64,000 bases of DNA from Klebsiella michiganensis (GTDB lineage: Bacteria > Pseudomonadota > Gammaproteobacteria > Enterobacterales > Enterobacteriaceae), in the NCBI GenBank assembly GCA_000963575.1, contig CP011077.1, positions 4,774,001 to 4,838,000 on the forward strand, read 5' to 3'. Position 1 is the first letter of the stretch. Every line of letters begins with the position of its first letter. Shown here one piece after another: positions 7,483 to 15,925 of this stretch. Made by a program: the position numbers and the translations under genes. The notes under the pieces are model-generated. The model searched no databases. It saw only the letters and a program-made list of their open reading frames with translations, and was not told where the DNA came from.

Positions 7483-8549
7483 AAACGTTGTCCGTTTTTG
7501 CCATCAAAGAAGTGCAAATGTTCTTCCGGCAGGTGAACCCAAAGCGTGGTTCCCGGCTGCGGGCGTTCCTGATGCCCAAGGCGGATCACGACTTTTTGTC
7601 CGCCCCAGCGGCCATGGACCAGATTATCAGCCCCCAGCATTTCAAGGGTTTCCACTACAATCGGGATGCCACCTGCAGCCTGTGAGCTTAGCGCAATATG
7701 TTCCGGGCGGATACCTAGCGTCATCGGGCGGCCAACCCACTGCAGGCGCTGGCTACCAATCGGCAGCACATCGCCGCCGTCCAGCTCAAAGCGTGAACCG
7801 TCGATGCTGATGTTGCCATCCAGCAGGTTCATCGCCGGAGAGCCAATAAAACTTGCCACAAAGCGGCTGGCCGGGCGCTCGTAAACCTCTACAGGCGTAC
7901 CAATCTGCTCCGCCACGCCTTTGTTCATCACCATTACGCGCTGGGCGAGCGTCATGGCCTCAACCTGGTCGTGCGTCACGTACAGGCTGGTCGTTTTCAG
8001 GCGGCGATGAAGCTGTTGCAGTTCAAGGCGCATCTGTACACGCAGCTTGGCATCAAGGTTAGACAGCGGTTCGTCGAACAGGAATACCGCCGGATCGCGC
8101 ACAATGGCGCGGCCCATGGCAACACGCTGGCGCTGGCCGCCGGAGAGCTCACGCGGGCGACGGGTCAGCAACGCATCCAGCTCCAGAATACGGGCGGCTT
8201 CCAGCACCTTCTGGCGGATCTGTTCTTTGCCCATGCCGCGAATTTTCAGGCCCCAGGCCATGTTCTCTTCCACCGTCATGTGCGGATAGAGCGCATAGTT
8301 CTGGAACACCATCGCGATCCCGCGCTCTTTGGGTTCCATGTCGGTGACGCGCTGGCTGTCAATCCAGATATCCCCGCTGGTCACCTGCTCCAGCCCGGCC
8401 ACCATACGCAGCAGCGTAGATTTACCGCAGCCAGAAGGCCCGACCATCACGATGAATTCGCCGTCCGCTACGTCCACGGTCAGCGGCTGAATCACCTGGG
8501 TTTTACCGTCCCAGCTCTTAGTTACTGCCTGTAATTTTAAACCAGCCAT
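7479..8549 (-). CDS. ugpC: sn-glycerol-3-phosphate ABC transporter ATPase UgpC
   Basis: A 356-residue MalK-type ATPase, the energising subunit of the UgpABCE importer. Walker A GPSGCGKSTLLRMV is at about residues 37-50, the signature LSGGQRQRVAMGRAIV at about 135-150, and Walker B VFLFDEPLSNLD follows. The C-terminal OB-type regulatory domain includes GIRPEHIAL. In E. coli this domain senses internal phosphate and inhibits transport. It starts 9 bases after the ugpE stop and overlaps ugpQ by 4 bp. Confidence 0.96.
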   Translation of the reverse strand: MAGLKLQAVTKSWDGKTQVIQPLTVDVADGEFIVMVGPSGCGKSTLLRMVAGLEQVTSGDIWIDSQRVTDMEPKERGIAMVFQNYALYPHMTVEENMAWGLKIRGMGKEQIRQKVLEAARILELDALLTRRPRELSGGQRQRVAMGRAIVRDPAVFLFDEPLSNLDAKLRVQMRLELQQLHRRLKTTSLYVTHDQVEAMTLAQRVMVMNKGVAEQIGTPVEVYERPASRFVASFIGSPAMNLLDGNISIDGSRFELDGGDVLPIGSQRLQWVGRPMTLGIRPEHIALSSQAAGGIPIVVETLEMLGADNLVHGRWGGQKVVIRLGHQERPQPGTTLWVHLPEEHLHFFDGKNGQRL

Positions 8550-8558
8550 GAAAGGTTC

Positions 8559-9404
8559 CTACTTCTCACTATCAACCAGACCACGCACAAAGGCGCGCTG
8601 CATAACTAAAACAATAACAACCGGTGGGACAAGCGTCAGCAGCATCGCTGCCATGACCTGGTTCCACTGCGTTACGCCATCACCGCTGGCAATCATGCTC
8701 TTGATGCCCGCCACGGCGGTGCCCAGGTCAGCATCGGTGATAATCAGCAGAGGCCAGAGATACTGGTTCCAGCCATAGATAAAGGTGATCACGAACAGCG
8801 CCGCCAGGTTGGTTTTGGACAGCGGCAGCACGATGTCAAAGAAAAAGCGCATCGGCGAGGCGCCGTCGATGCGTGCCGCTTCCATCAGCTCGTCTGGCAG
8901 CGTCATGAAAAACTGGCGAAACAGGAACGTGGCCGTGGCCGACGCCATCAGCGGCAGCGTCAGACCGGTGTAGCTGTCGAGCATTTTCAGGTTAGAGATA
9001 ACCTCAACCGTCGGGAAAATACGCACTTCGACCGGCAGCATCAGGGTGATGAAAATCATCCAGAAGAACAGGTTACGCAGCGGGAAACGGAACCAGACGA
9101 TGGCGAAGGCCGACAGCATCGACACGGCGATTTTGCCGATGGTGATCACCAGCGCCATCACCGTGCTGTTGAACAGCATACGCCCGAACGGGGCGCTGTT
9201 GACCGCCACGCCGTTGGTCCAGATGTAGTGGATGTTTTCCCACAGGTGAGTGCCGGGGATCAGCGTCATCGGCGTATCGAATACGGCTTTGTTGTCCAGC
9301 GTCGCGGCAACAAACGCCACGTACAGCGGGAACAGAATGACGATGATGCCCAGAATCAGCATGGTATGGCTGAAGATAGTCAGCCCGCGACGGTTCTCAA
9401 TCAT
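8559..9404 (-). CDS. ugpE: sn-glycerol-3-phosphate ABC transporter permease UgpE
   Basis: A 281-residue inner-membrane permease, matching the E. coli length. Six hydrophobic segments are visible, beginning with TMLILGIIVILFPLYVAFVA. The EAA loop that contacts the ATPase is present as EAARIDGASPMRFFFDIVLP at about residues 175-195. It pairs with UgpA to form the transmembrane channel of the glycerol-3-phosphate/glycerophosphodiester importer. The start overlaps the ugpA stop by 4 bp, consistent with coupled translation. Confidence 0.95.
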   Translation of the reverse strand: MIENRRGLTIFSHTMLILGIIVILFPLYVAFVAATLDNKAVFDTPMTLIPGTHLWENIHYIWTNGVAVNSAPFGRMLFNSTVMALVITIGKIAVSMLSAFAIVWFRFPLRNLFFWMIFITLMLPVEVRIFPTVEVISNLKMLDSYTGLTLPLMASATATFLFRQFFMTLPDELMEAARIDGASPMRFFFDIVLPLSKTNLAALFVITFIYGWNQYLWPLLIITDADLGTAVAGIKSMIASGDGVTQWNQVMAAMLLTLVPPVVIVLVMQRAFVRGLVDSEK

Positions 9405-10288
9405 TGGTAGCGCACCTTACGTTCAACGAAGCGGAACTGAACCACCGTCAGGACGATCACCAGCAGCATCAGCACCACCGATTGCGCCGCCGAGGAAGAG
9501 AGATCCAGCCCGGTAAACCCTTCGCGATAAATCTTGTAGATAAGCGTGGTGGTCGCCTGCACCGGGCCACCGCCGGTTGCCGCATCAATTACCGGGAAGG
9601 TGTCGAAGAAGGCATATACCAGGTTCACCACCAGCAGGAAGAAGCTCACCGGGGCGATAAGCGGCAGCGAGATAAAGAAGAAGCGGCGTACGGGGCCGGC
9701 TCCGTCAATGGCTGCGGCTTCCACCAGCGAACGCGGAATCGACTGCAGAGCGGCAAAGAAGAACAGGAAGTTGTAGCTAATCTGTTTCCACACGGACGCG
9801 AATACCACCAGGAACATGGCCTGGCCGCTGTTCTGCGCGTGGTTCCAGTTGTAGCCGAACTCTTCCAGTACGTGGGTAATCAGCCCACGCCCTGGGTTAA
9901 ACAGGAAAATCCACAGCACCGCGGCAATGGCGGGTGCGACGGCATAGGGCAGCAGCATTAGCGTTTGATAAAAACGGCTGCCGCGCACCACATAATCCAC
10001 CAGCGCGGCGAAGAACAGCGAAGCCAGAAGCCCGCAGCCCGCCACCAGGCCACTGAAGATCATGGTGGTGTAGAAAGAGTCCAGATAGTAGCTATCGTGG
10101 AAGAGCTGCACGAAGTTATCCAGGCCAACGAAATGGCTGGACAGACCAAACGGGTCAAGATTTTGCAGCGAGTACCAGAGGGCTTCGCCCGCCGGCCAGA
10201 TAAAGAAAATGACGGTGATGATCAGCTGTGGCAGAACCAGCGCATAGGGTAGCCAACTTGAACGGAACACCGGGCGAGATGATGACAT
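9401..10288 (-). CDS. ugpA: sn-glycerol-3-phosphate ABC transporter permease UgpA
   Basis: A 295-residue inner-membrane permease, the same length as E. coli UgpA. Six membrane spans start with LPQLIITVIFFIWPAGEALW. The EAA motif EAAAIDGAGPVRRFFFISLP at about residues 190-209 contacts UgpC. It forms a heterodimer with UgpE. It follows ugpB after a 116-bp gap containing two hairpins, one of them a REP-like palindrome. In other binding-protein operons such hairpins lower expression of the membrane parts relative to the binding protein; that is inferred here. Confidence 0.95.
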   Translation of the reverse strand: MSSSRPVFRSSWLPYALVLPQLIITVIFFIWPAGEALWYSLQNLDPFGLSSHFVGLDNFVQLFHDSYYLDSFYTTMIFSGLVAGCGLLASLFFAALVDYVVRGSRFYQTLMLLPYAVAPAIAAVLWIFLFNPGRGLITHVLEEFGYNWNHAQNSGQAMFLVVFASVWKQISYNFLFFFAALQSIPRSLVEAAAIDGAGPVRRFFFISLPLIAPVSFFLLVVNLVYAFFDTFPVIDAATGGGPVQATTTLIYKIYREGFTGLDLSSSAAQSVVLMLLVIVLTVVQFRFVERKVRYQ

Positions 10289-10370
10289 AGGGTTACTCGG
10301 TTAATGTTAGAACAGGCGATGCTTTGCCCCTCAGCACAACGCTCTCCTTTCACAGAGAGCGCCGTACTCT

Positions 10371-10399
10371 GCCCCTCCCTTACGGGAGAGGGCGAGGGT
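10371..10399. repeat. REP-like palindrome and a second hairpin between ugpB and ugpA
   Basis: GCCCCTCCCTTACGGGAGAG then GGCGAGGG is one diverged copy of the REP-like family. Just beside it, GCTCTC/GAGAGC at 10341-10360 forms another stem. Both lie in the ugpB-ugpA gap and could stabilise the upstream ugpB message. Confidence 0.6.
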
Positions 10400-10404
10400 A
10401 GAAC

Positions 10405-11721
10405 TTAAGACTTGGTAGATTGCTCGAAGCGGCGCAGCAGCTGGTTACCACGCTCAACGGAAGCATCCAGCGCCTGCTGTGGCGTTTTCTTACCGGTCCA
10501 GACGGACTCCAGCTCTTCGTCAACCACGGTACGGATCTGAGGCATGTTGCCCAGACGCAGACCTTTGGTGAACGGCAATGGTGGCTTGTTCAGCATCTGG
10601 CGAGTGGCGGTATCCGCACCCGGGTTCTTGTCGTAGAAGCCTTCTTTACGAGTCAGTTCGTAAGCCGCGGTAGTGATCGGCAGGTAGCCGGTTTTCTGGT
10701 GCCATTCAGCGGCGATTTCTGGCTTAGCCAGGAACTGCATGAACTCAGCCACGCCGGTGTAGGTTGGCTTGTCTTTACCCTGCATAACCCACAGGCTTGC
10801 CCCGCCGATGATGGCGTTCTGTGGCGCGCCTTTCACGTCTGCGTCGTAAGGCATCATGCCTACGCCGTAGTTGAATTTCGCGTACTGGCGGATGTCAGCC
10901 AGGGAGCCGGAAGAGGCGGTAGTAATCGCGCAGTCACCGTTGTAGAACTTCTCGGTGGACTCGTCTTTACGACCGAAGTAGGTGAAGTCGCCCTTCTTGT
11001 TCATCTCTTCCAGCAGCGCGATATGTTTCACCTGCTCAGGTTTGTTGAACTCAAGCACTGCATCCGTACCGTCAAAACCGTTGTTTTTGGTCGCGAACGG
11101 CAGGCCGTGCCAGGCGCTGAAGTTCTCCAGCTGGATCCAGCCCTGCCAGCCGCTGGCGTAGCCGCACTTCATGCCCGCTGCGCGCAGTTTGGCGCTGTAT
11201 GCCGCCACGTCCTGCCAGGTTTTTGGTGGCTCATCCGGGTTCAGACCGGCTTTCTTGAAAGCGTCTTTGTTGTAATACAGCACCGGGGTGGAGCTGTTGA
11301 AAGGCTGAGACAGCAGGTGGCCCGTTTTAGAGTCGGTGTAGTAACCGGCCACGGTCGGTACGAACTGAGATTCGTCGAAGTTGATACCGGCATCTTTAAA
11401 TACTTCGTAGACCGGCTTGATCGCTTTGGAAGCCATCATGGTCGCGGTGCCGACTTCATATACCTGCAGGATGGCCGGGGCGTTACCGGAACGGTATGCC
11501 GCGATACCCGCCGCCAGGCTTTGATCGTAGTTGCCTTTATAAACCGGCACAATTTTGTAATCAGGGTGCGTTTCATTGAAACGGTTTGCCAGAGAATCCA
11601 CTTCTTTACCCAGTTCCCCGTCCATTGAATGCCAGAAAGGGATGGTGGTAACGGCCATCGCCTGGGAGGCAAATGCCATACCCAGCGTCAGGGCTAAAGC
11701 TGTGTGTCGTAACGATGTCAT
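10405..11721 (-). CDS. ugpB: sn-glycerol-3-phosphate binding protein UgpB
   Basis: A 438-residue periplasmic solute-binding protein, identical in length to E. coli UgpB. The signal peptide MTSLRHTALALTLGMAFASQ ends at AMA, followed by mature VTTIPFWHSMDGELGKEVD. It captures glycerol-3-phosphate and glycerophosphodiesters for UgpAEC. I start at the ATG at 11721, preceded by AGAGAGATAACCG; the open frame runs 23 codons further upstream, but through the promoter region. It is the first gene of ugpBAECQ. Upstream lie PhoB half-sites at 11797-11825, so phosphate starvation should induce it. Confidence 0.96.
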   Translation of the reverse strand: MTSLRHTALALTLGMAFASQAMAVTTIPFWHSMDGELGKEVDSLANRFNETHPDYKIVPVYKGNYDQSLAAGIAAYRSGNAPAILQVYEVGTATMMASKAIKPVYEVFKDAGINFDESQFVPTVAGYYTDSKTGHLLSQPFNSSTPVLYYNKDAFKKAGLNPDEPPKTWQDVAAYSAKLRAAGMKCGYASGWQGWIQLENFSAWHGLPFATKNNGFDGTDAVLEFNKPEQVKHIALLEEMNKKGDFTYFGRKDESTEKFYNGDCAITTASSGSLADIRQYAKFNYGVGMMPYDADVKGAPQNAIIGGASLWVMQGKDKPTYTGVAEFMQFLAKPEIAAEWHQKTGYLPITTAAYELTRKEGFYDKNPGADTATRQMLNKPPLPFTKGLRLGNMPQIRTVVDEELESVWTGKKTPQQALDASVERGNQLLRRFEQSTKS

Positions 11722-11796
11722 TCGGTTATCTCTCTTGTTGTGCCGGATGCGCGAAATCACGCGTTTTATGCTCGCGAGGTAACATGACACGCTCGA

Positions 11797-11825
11797 ATGA
11801 CAGAAAAATAACGGACGGATGACAG
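11797..11825 (-). promoter_or_regulatory. PhoB box upstream of ugpB
   Basis: On the minus strand three half-sites sit in exact 11-bp steps: CTGTCAT (11825-11819), CCGTTAT (11814-11808) and CTGTCAT (11803-11797). Two are perfect Pho half-sites. They end 76 bases upstream of the ugpB ATG. A degenerate fourth copy (GTGTCAT, 11790-11784) follows out of phase by 2 bp. PhoB activation of ugp is established in E. coli. Confidence 0.88.
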
Positions 11826-11886
11826 AATGGTTACAGCGAAGTGAATGAAATATTTCTTTATTAACCAGGGATATATTTTCCTTGCC

Positions 11887-12147
11887 CCCTTTGGGGAGAG
11901 GGTGCCAACAAAACTGTGTGGCCTGCTGCCCTTACCCCGGCCCTCTCCCACAGGGAGAGGGTGCCAACAAAACTGTGTGACCTGCTGCCCTCACCCCGGC
12001 CCTCTCCCACAGGGAGAGGGTGCCAACAAAACTGTGTGACCTGCTGCCCTCACCCCGGCCCTCTCCCACAGGGAGAGGGTGCCAACAAAACTGAGTGGCC
12101 TGCTGCCCTCACCCCGGCCCTCTCCCACAGGGAGAGGGTGCCAACAA
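11887..12147. repeat. 59-bp tandem array of REP-like palindromes
   Basis: Five GGGAGAGGGTGCCAACAAAA units recur at exactly 59-bp spacing (11897, 11956, 12015, 12074 and 12133, counted at the A after GGG). Four full units each contain CCCTCACCCCGGCCCTCTCC then CACAGGGAGAGGG, a palindrome, plus an ACTGTGTGACCTGCTG linker. Units 2 and 3 are identical; units 1 and 4 differ by a few bases. The array lies between the start of ugpB and the liv operon terminator. There are no unique spacers, so it is not CRISPR. Confidence 0.9.
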
Positions 12148-12177
12148 AAAAAAACGGCAACCGAAGTTGCCGTTTTG
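12146..12177 (-). terminator. Terminator of the livKHMGF operon
   Basis: AACGGCAAC (12153-12161) and GTTGCCGTT (12166-12174) form a 9-bp stem with a CGAA loop, followed on the minus strand by eight or nine T. It starts 7 bases after the livF stop. Confidence 0.93.
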
Positions 12178-12183
12178 CTTTTA

Positions 12184-12897
12184 TTACCCGCCTAAGTAGG
12201 CACTCCGCACCGCTTCATTCGCCAGCAGCGCATCGCCGGTGTCTTCCAGCACGACGTGGCCGTTTTCCAGCACGTAGCCCCGATCGGCCAGTTTCAGCGC
12301 CTGGTTGGCGTTCTGCTCCACGAGGAAGATGGTCATCCCTTCGCTGCGGAGCTGTTCAATGGTGTCGAAGATTTGCTGGATGATGATCGGCGCCAGGCCC
12401 AGCGAGGGTTCATCTAACAGTAACAGACGCGGCTGGCTCATCAGCGCCCGGCCAATCGCCAGCATCTGCTGCTCGCCGCCGGACATGGTGCCCGCCCGCT
12501 GGATACGGCGCTCATGCAGGCGCGGGAACAGATCGTAGACGCGCTTGATGCGCGACTGGAACTGATCGCGCTCGGCAAAAAAGCCGCCCATCGCCAGGTT
12601 CTCTTCCACCGTCATGCGGGAGAAAACGCGGCGCCCTTCCGGCACAATCGCCACCGCCTCACGCATGATGCGTGCGGTATGCCAGTCTGTAATATCTTTG
12701 CCATCAAACACGATGCGGCCGCTGGTCGCTCGCGGGTCGCCGCAAAGCGTGCCAAGCAGCGTTGTTTTCCCCGCGCCGTTAGCGCCGATGAGCGTAACAA
12801 TTTCGCCTTGTTTAATATGCAGACTGACGTCGTGCAGCGCCTGGATTTTGCCGTAGTGGGCGCTCACCTTGTCAAACGACAGCATTACATTTTCCAT
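12184..12897 (-). CDS. livF: Branched-chain amino acid ABC transporter ATPase LivF
   Basis: A 237-residue ATPase, the same length as E. coli LivF. Walker A GANGAGKTTLLGTL, signature MSGGEQQMLAIGRALM and Walker B LLLLDEPSLGLAP are all intact. With LivG it powers uptake of leucine, isoleucine and valine through LivHM. The start is the ATG at 12897 (MENVMLSFDKVSAHYG), one base after the livG stop; a start 4 codons upstream would lie inside livG and is not conserved. Last gene of the operon, followed by a strong terminator. Confidence 0.96.
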   Translation of the reverse strand: MENVMLSFDKVSAHYGKIQALHDVSLHIKQGEIVTLIGANGAGKTTLLGTLCGDPRATSGRIVFDGKDITDWHTARIMREAVAIVPEGRRVFSRMTVEENLAMGGFFAERDQFQSRIKRVYDLFPRLHERRIQRAGTMSGGEQQMLAIGRALMSQPRLLLLDEPSLGLAPIIIQQIFDTIEQLRSEGMTIFLVEQNANQALKLADRGYVLENGHVVLEDTGDALLANEAVRSAYLGG

Positions 12898-12898
12898 C

Positions 12899-13666
12899 TT
12901 AAGCCTCACCCAGATAGGCGCGAATGACGTCGGGGTTGTTGCGGATTTGCTCCGGCGTGCCGTTGGCTAACGGCGTTCCCTGATTCACCACGTAGATACG
13001 ATCGGAAATGCCCATGACCAGCTTCATGTCATGCTCAATCAACAACACCGTGGTGTTGTGGTGATTACGCAGTTCCATAATCAGTTCATCCAGCTCATGG
13101 GTTTCTTTCGGGTTAAGGCCAGCGGCTGGCTCGTCCAGCATCAGGATCTCCGGCTGGGTTACCATGCAGCGAGCAATTTCAAGGCGACGCTGATCGCCAT
13201 AGGCCAGGTTGCTTGCCTGGCGGTTAGCGTGCTCCAGCAGCCCGATACGTTCGAGCCAGGTTGCCGCTCTGTCCAGCGCTTCGCTCTGGGCACGACGGAA
13301 GCCAGGGGTTTTCAGCAATCCAGAGAAAATACCGGTTTTCAACTGCTGATGTTGCGCCACCAGCAGGTTCTCAATCACCGTCATTTCACGGAACAGACGC
13401 ACATGCTGGAAGGTGCGCACCACGCCCATACGCGCAATCTGCTGGCCCGGTAAGCCTTCCAGATGCTGGTCGCGCAGCAAAATGGTGCCGCCGGTTGGCT
13501 TATAGAAGCCGGTCAGGCAGTTAAACACCGTGGTTTTACCGGCACCGTTCGGCCCGATAAGCGAAACAATTTCCTGTGGATGCAGCTCAAGCGAGACATT
13601 GTTGACGGCCAGCAGGCCGCCGAAACGCATCATCAGACCGCTTACGGATAACAATGGCTGACTCAT
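12899..13666 (-). CDS. livG: Branched-chain amino acid ABC transporter ATPase LivG
   Basis: A 255-residue ATPase matching E. coli LivG. Walker A GPNGAGKTTVFNCLTG is near residue 37, the degenerate family signature NLAYGDQRRLEIARCM near 155, and Walker B ILMLDEPAAGLNP follows. The C-terminal RIYVVNQGTPLANGTPEQIR is typical of the Liv/HAAT ATPases. The ATG at 13666 overlaps the livM stop (ATGA). The open frame extends 26 codons upstream, but there it reads livM sequence in another frame. Confidence 0.96.
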   Translation of the reverse strand: MSQPLLSVSGLMMRFGGLLAVNNVSLELHPQEIVSLIGPNGAGKTTVFNCLTGFYKPTGGTILLRDQHLEGLPGQQIARMGVVRTFQHVRLFREMTVIENLLVAQHQQLKTGIFSGLLKTPGFRRAQSEALDRAATWLERIGLLEHANRQASNLAYGDQRRLEIARCMVTQPEILMLDEPAAGLNPKETHELDELIMELRNHHNTTVLLIEHDMKLVMGISDRIYVVNQGTPLANGTPEQIRNNPDVIRAYLGEA

Positions 13667-14940
13667 GCCTGCTCCCCTTTCACTTGCTCTTTTTTCAGCT
13701 TCAGATGCGGACGCGTCATCGGCAGCAACCCTTGTGGACGCCAAATCATCATCAGCACCATCAGGCCACCGAGCACCAGCATGCTGTACTCGTTCAGGTC
13801 ACGCATCAGCTCGCGGGAAACAACCAGCAGAATAGCGGCCAAAATAACCGCGAACTGCGAGCCCATCCCACCCAGGACCACAATCGCCAGCACAAACGCC
13901 GACTCGGCGAAGGTGAAGGATTCCGGGCTGACAAAGCCCTGGCGTGCGGCAAACAGCGTCCCGGCAAAGCCCGCAAAGGCGGCGCTGATGGTGAACGCTG
14001 TCAGCTTAATGCGGGTTGGGTTCAGGCCCAGCGAACGGCAGGCAATCTCATCTTCGCGCAGCGCTTCCCAGGCGCGACCCAGCGGCATACGCAGCAGGCG
14101 GTTAATCACGAACAGCGACAGCACAACCAGCAGCAGCGCCACCAGGTAAAGGAAAACAACCCTGTCGCTCGGGTCGTAGGCCACGTTGAAGAAGTTACTG
14201 AAAGTATCCCAGCCGCCTTCGCGGGCGGTACGGCTAAACTCCAGGCCAAAGAAGGTCGGTTTTGGGATCTGGCTGATGCCGTTCGGACCGCCGGTAATAT
14301 CGGTATTGTTCAGCAGCAGAATACGGACGATTTCGCCGAAGCCCAGCGTCACAATCGCCAGGTAGTCACCGCGCAGGCGCAGCACCGGGAAGCCGAGCAG
14401 GAAGCCCGCCGCGGCAGCCACCAGACCCGCCAGCGGCAGACAGGTCCAGAAGCCCAGCCCGTAATAATGGTTCAGCAACGCAAAGGTATAAGCCCCGATA
14501 GCGTAAAAGCCGCCGTACCCCAGCACCAGCAGGCCGGAGAGCCCTACGACTACGTTCAGCCCCAGTCCGAGGATGATGTAAATCATGGTTAACGTAGCAA
14601 TGTCTACGGTGCCGCGTGAAACCAGGAATGGCCACGCAACGGCCGCAATCAGCAGCGCCACCAGGAACAGCTTCTGCTTAACCGTAGAGCCATCCAGCGC
14701 CGGCAGCACAAACTTCGGCCCGGACACTTTCTTCATGCCCTTCTGGAACAGCGGGCGCAGTAACTGGAACACCAGCACCGCAGCGGTGCCGATGAAAACC
14801 CATTCCCAGCGCACGGAAGGCGCGCTGTTTACCACCAGTTTGGTGCCGTCCAGACTCAGCTGAACACCCATAAACACCGATGCTAAGACAAAGAACATGG
14901 CCGCGGAGAGCAGCGAAAAGACAATATGCATCGGTTTCAT
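13663..14940 (-). CDS. livM: Branched-chain amino acid ABC transporter permease LivM
   Basis: A 425-residue permease, identical in length to E. coli LivM. About ten membrane spans are visible, starting with two N-terminal spans (IVFSLLSAAMFFVLASVFMG and VFIGTAAVLVFQLLRPLF) ahead of the core that begins at LTMIYIILGLGLNVVVG. The ATPase-contact loop REDEIACRSLGLNPTRIK is at about residues 290-307. It pairs with LivH. Its start overlaps the livH stop by 4 bp and its stop overlaps livG by 4 bp. Confidence 0.95.
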   Translation of the reverse strand: MKPMHIVFSLLSAAMFFVLASVFMGVQLSLDGTKLVVNSAPSVRWEWVFIGTAAVLVFQLLRPLFQKGMKKVSGPKFVLPALDGSTVKQKLFLVALLIAAVAWPFLVSRGTVDIATLTMIYIILGLGLNVVVGLSGLLVLGYGGFYAIGAYTFALLNHYYGLGFWTCLPLAGLVAAAAGFLLGFPVLRLRGDYLAIVTLGFGEIVRILLLNNTDITGGPNGISQIPKPTFFGLEFSRTAREGGWDTFSNFFNVAYDPSDRVVFLYLVALLLVVLSLFVINRLLRMPLGRAWEALREDEIACRSLGLNPTRIKLTAFTISAAFAGFAGTLFAARQGFVSPESFTFAESAFVLAIVVLGGMGSQFAVILAAILLVVSRELMRDLNEYSMLVLGGLMVLMMIWRPQGLLPMTRPHLKLKKEQVKGEQA

Positions 14941-15863
14941 ACTTTCTCAACCTCCGGACGACCCAGGATCCCGGTAGGCATCACCAGCAGCACCACAATC
15001 AGCAGCGCGAAGGAGACGACGTCTTTATATTCCGTGCTCAAATAAGCGGAAGTCAGCGCTTCGGCCACGCCGAGGATCAGGCCGCCAATCATTGCGCCCG
15101 GAATACTGCCTATGCCGCCAAGTACCGCGGCGGTAAAGGCTTTCATCCCCGCCATAAAGCCGATGTACGGGTTGATGACGCCGTAGAACTGGCCCAGCAA
15201 CACGCCGGCTACCGCCGCCATCGCGGCACCAATCACAAAGGTCAGAGAGATGACGCGATCGGTGTTAATGCCAAGCAGGCTGGCCATTTTCAGGTCTTCA
15301 GCACAGGCGCGGCAGGCACGGCCCATGCGGGAATAGCGGATGAACAGCGTCAGCGCCAGCATAGCCAGGAAAGTCACAACCCAGATAACCAGCTGCATGG
15401 TGGTAATGGTGGCGGTGAAGTTATCACTCGCCCCCACAATCCACTGGCCGTTAAACAGGCTTGGCAGCGCGATATCGCGTGAACCTTCCGTCAGGCTGAC
15501 GTAGTTTTGCAGGAAGATGGACATCCCGATGGCGGAAATCAGCGCGATCAGGCGCTTAGAATTACGCACCGGTTTGTAGGCGACGCGCTCAATACTCCAG
15601 CCGTAGGCGCTGGCGATGATAATGGCCCCGATAAAACCTGCGCCCACCAGCATCCAGCCCACATCGATACCGAGCATCATCAGTGCGGCGATGATCATGA
15701 AAGAGACGTAGCTGCCTATCATATACACTTCGCCGTGGGCGAAGTTGATCATGCCAATAATGCCGTACACCATCGTGTAACCGATGGCGATCAGCGCGTA
15801 GGTACTGCCCAGCGTGACGCCGTTAAACATCTGCTGCAGGAAGTAGAGAAACTGCTCGGACAT
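14937..15863 (-). CDS. livH: Branched-chain amino acid ABC transporter permease LivH
   Basis: A 308-residue permease, the same length as E. coli LivH. The N-terminal motif FNGVTLGSTYALIAIGYTMV is typical of the family, and CRACAEDLKMASLLGINTDR is the loop expected to contact the ATPases. It follows livK after 62 bp that contain a strong hairpin, so livHMGF probably depends on read-through from the livK promoter, giving fewer permease than binding-protein molecules. Confidence 0.95.
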   Translation of the reverse strand: MSEQFLYFLQQMFNGVTLGSTYALIAIGYTMVYGIIGMINFAHGEVYMIGSYVSFMIIAALMMLGIDVGWMLVGAGFIGAIIIASAYGWSIERVAYKPVRNSKRLIALISAIGMSIFLQNYVSLTEGSRDIALPSLFNGQWIVGASDNFTATITTMQLVIWVVTFLAMLALTLFIRYSRMGRACRACAEDLKMASLLGINTDRVISLTFVIGAAMAAVAGVLLGQFYGVINPYIGFMAGMKAFTAAVLGGIGSIPGAMIGGLILGVAEALTSAYLSTEYKDVVSFALLIVVLLVMPTGILGRPEVEKV

Positions 15864-15876
15864 AACTTAACCTTTT

Positions 15877-15901
15877 AAAAACCCCCAGCATAGGCTGGGG
15901 G
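15877..15901 (-). terminator. Hairpin terminator or attenuator between livK and livH
   Basis: CCCCCAGC (15882-15889) and GCTGGGGG (15894-15901) form a perfect 8-bp GC-rich stem with a 4-base loop, followed on the minus strand by TTTTTAAAAGG. It is 25 bases after the livK stop and 14 bases before the livH start, as expected for partial termination. Confidence 0.88.
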
Positions 15902-15925
15902 TGGGATGACTGTGCAGCCTTCGCC

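Noticed and set aside
11887..12147. CRISPR array
   Set aside because: Units repeat over their whole 59-bp length with no unique spacers, and no cas genes are present.
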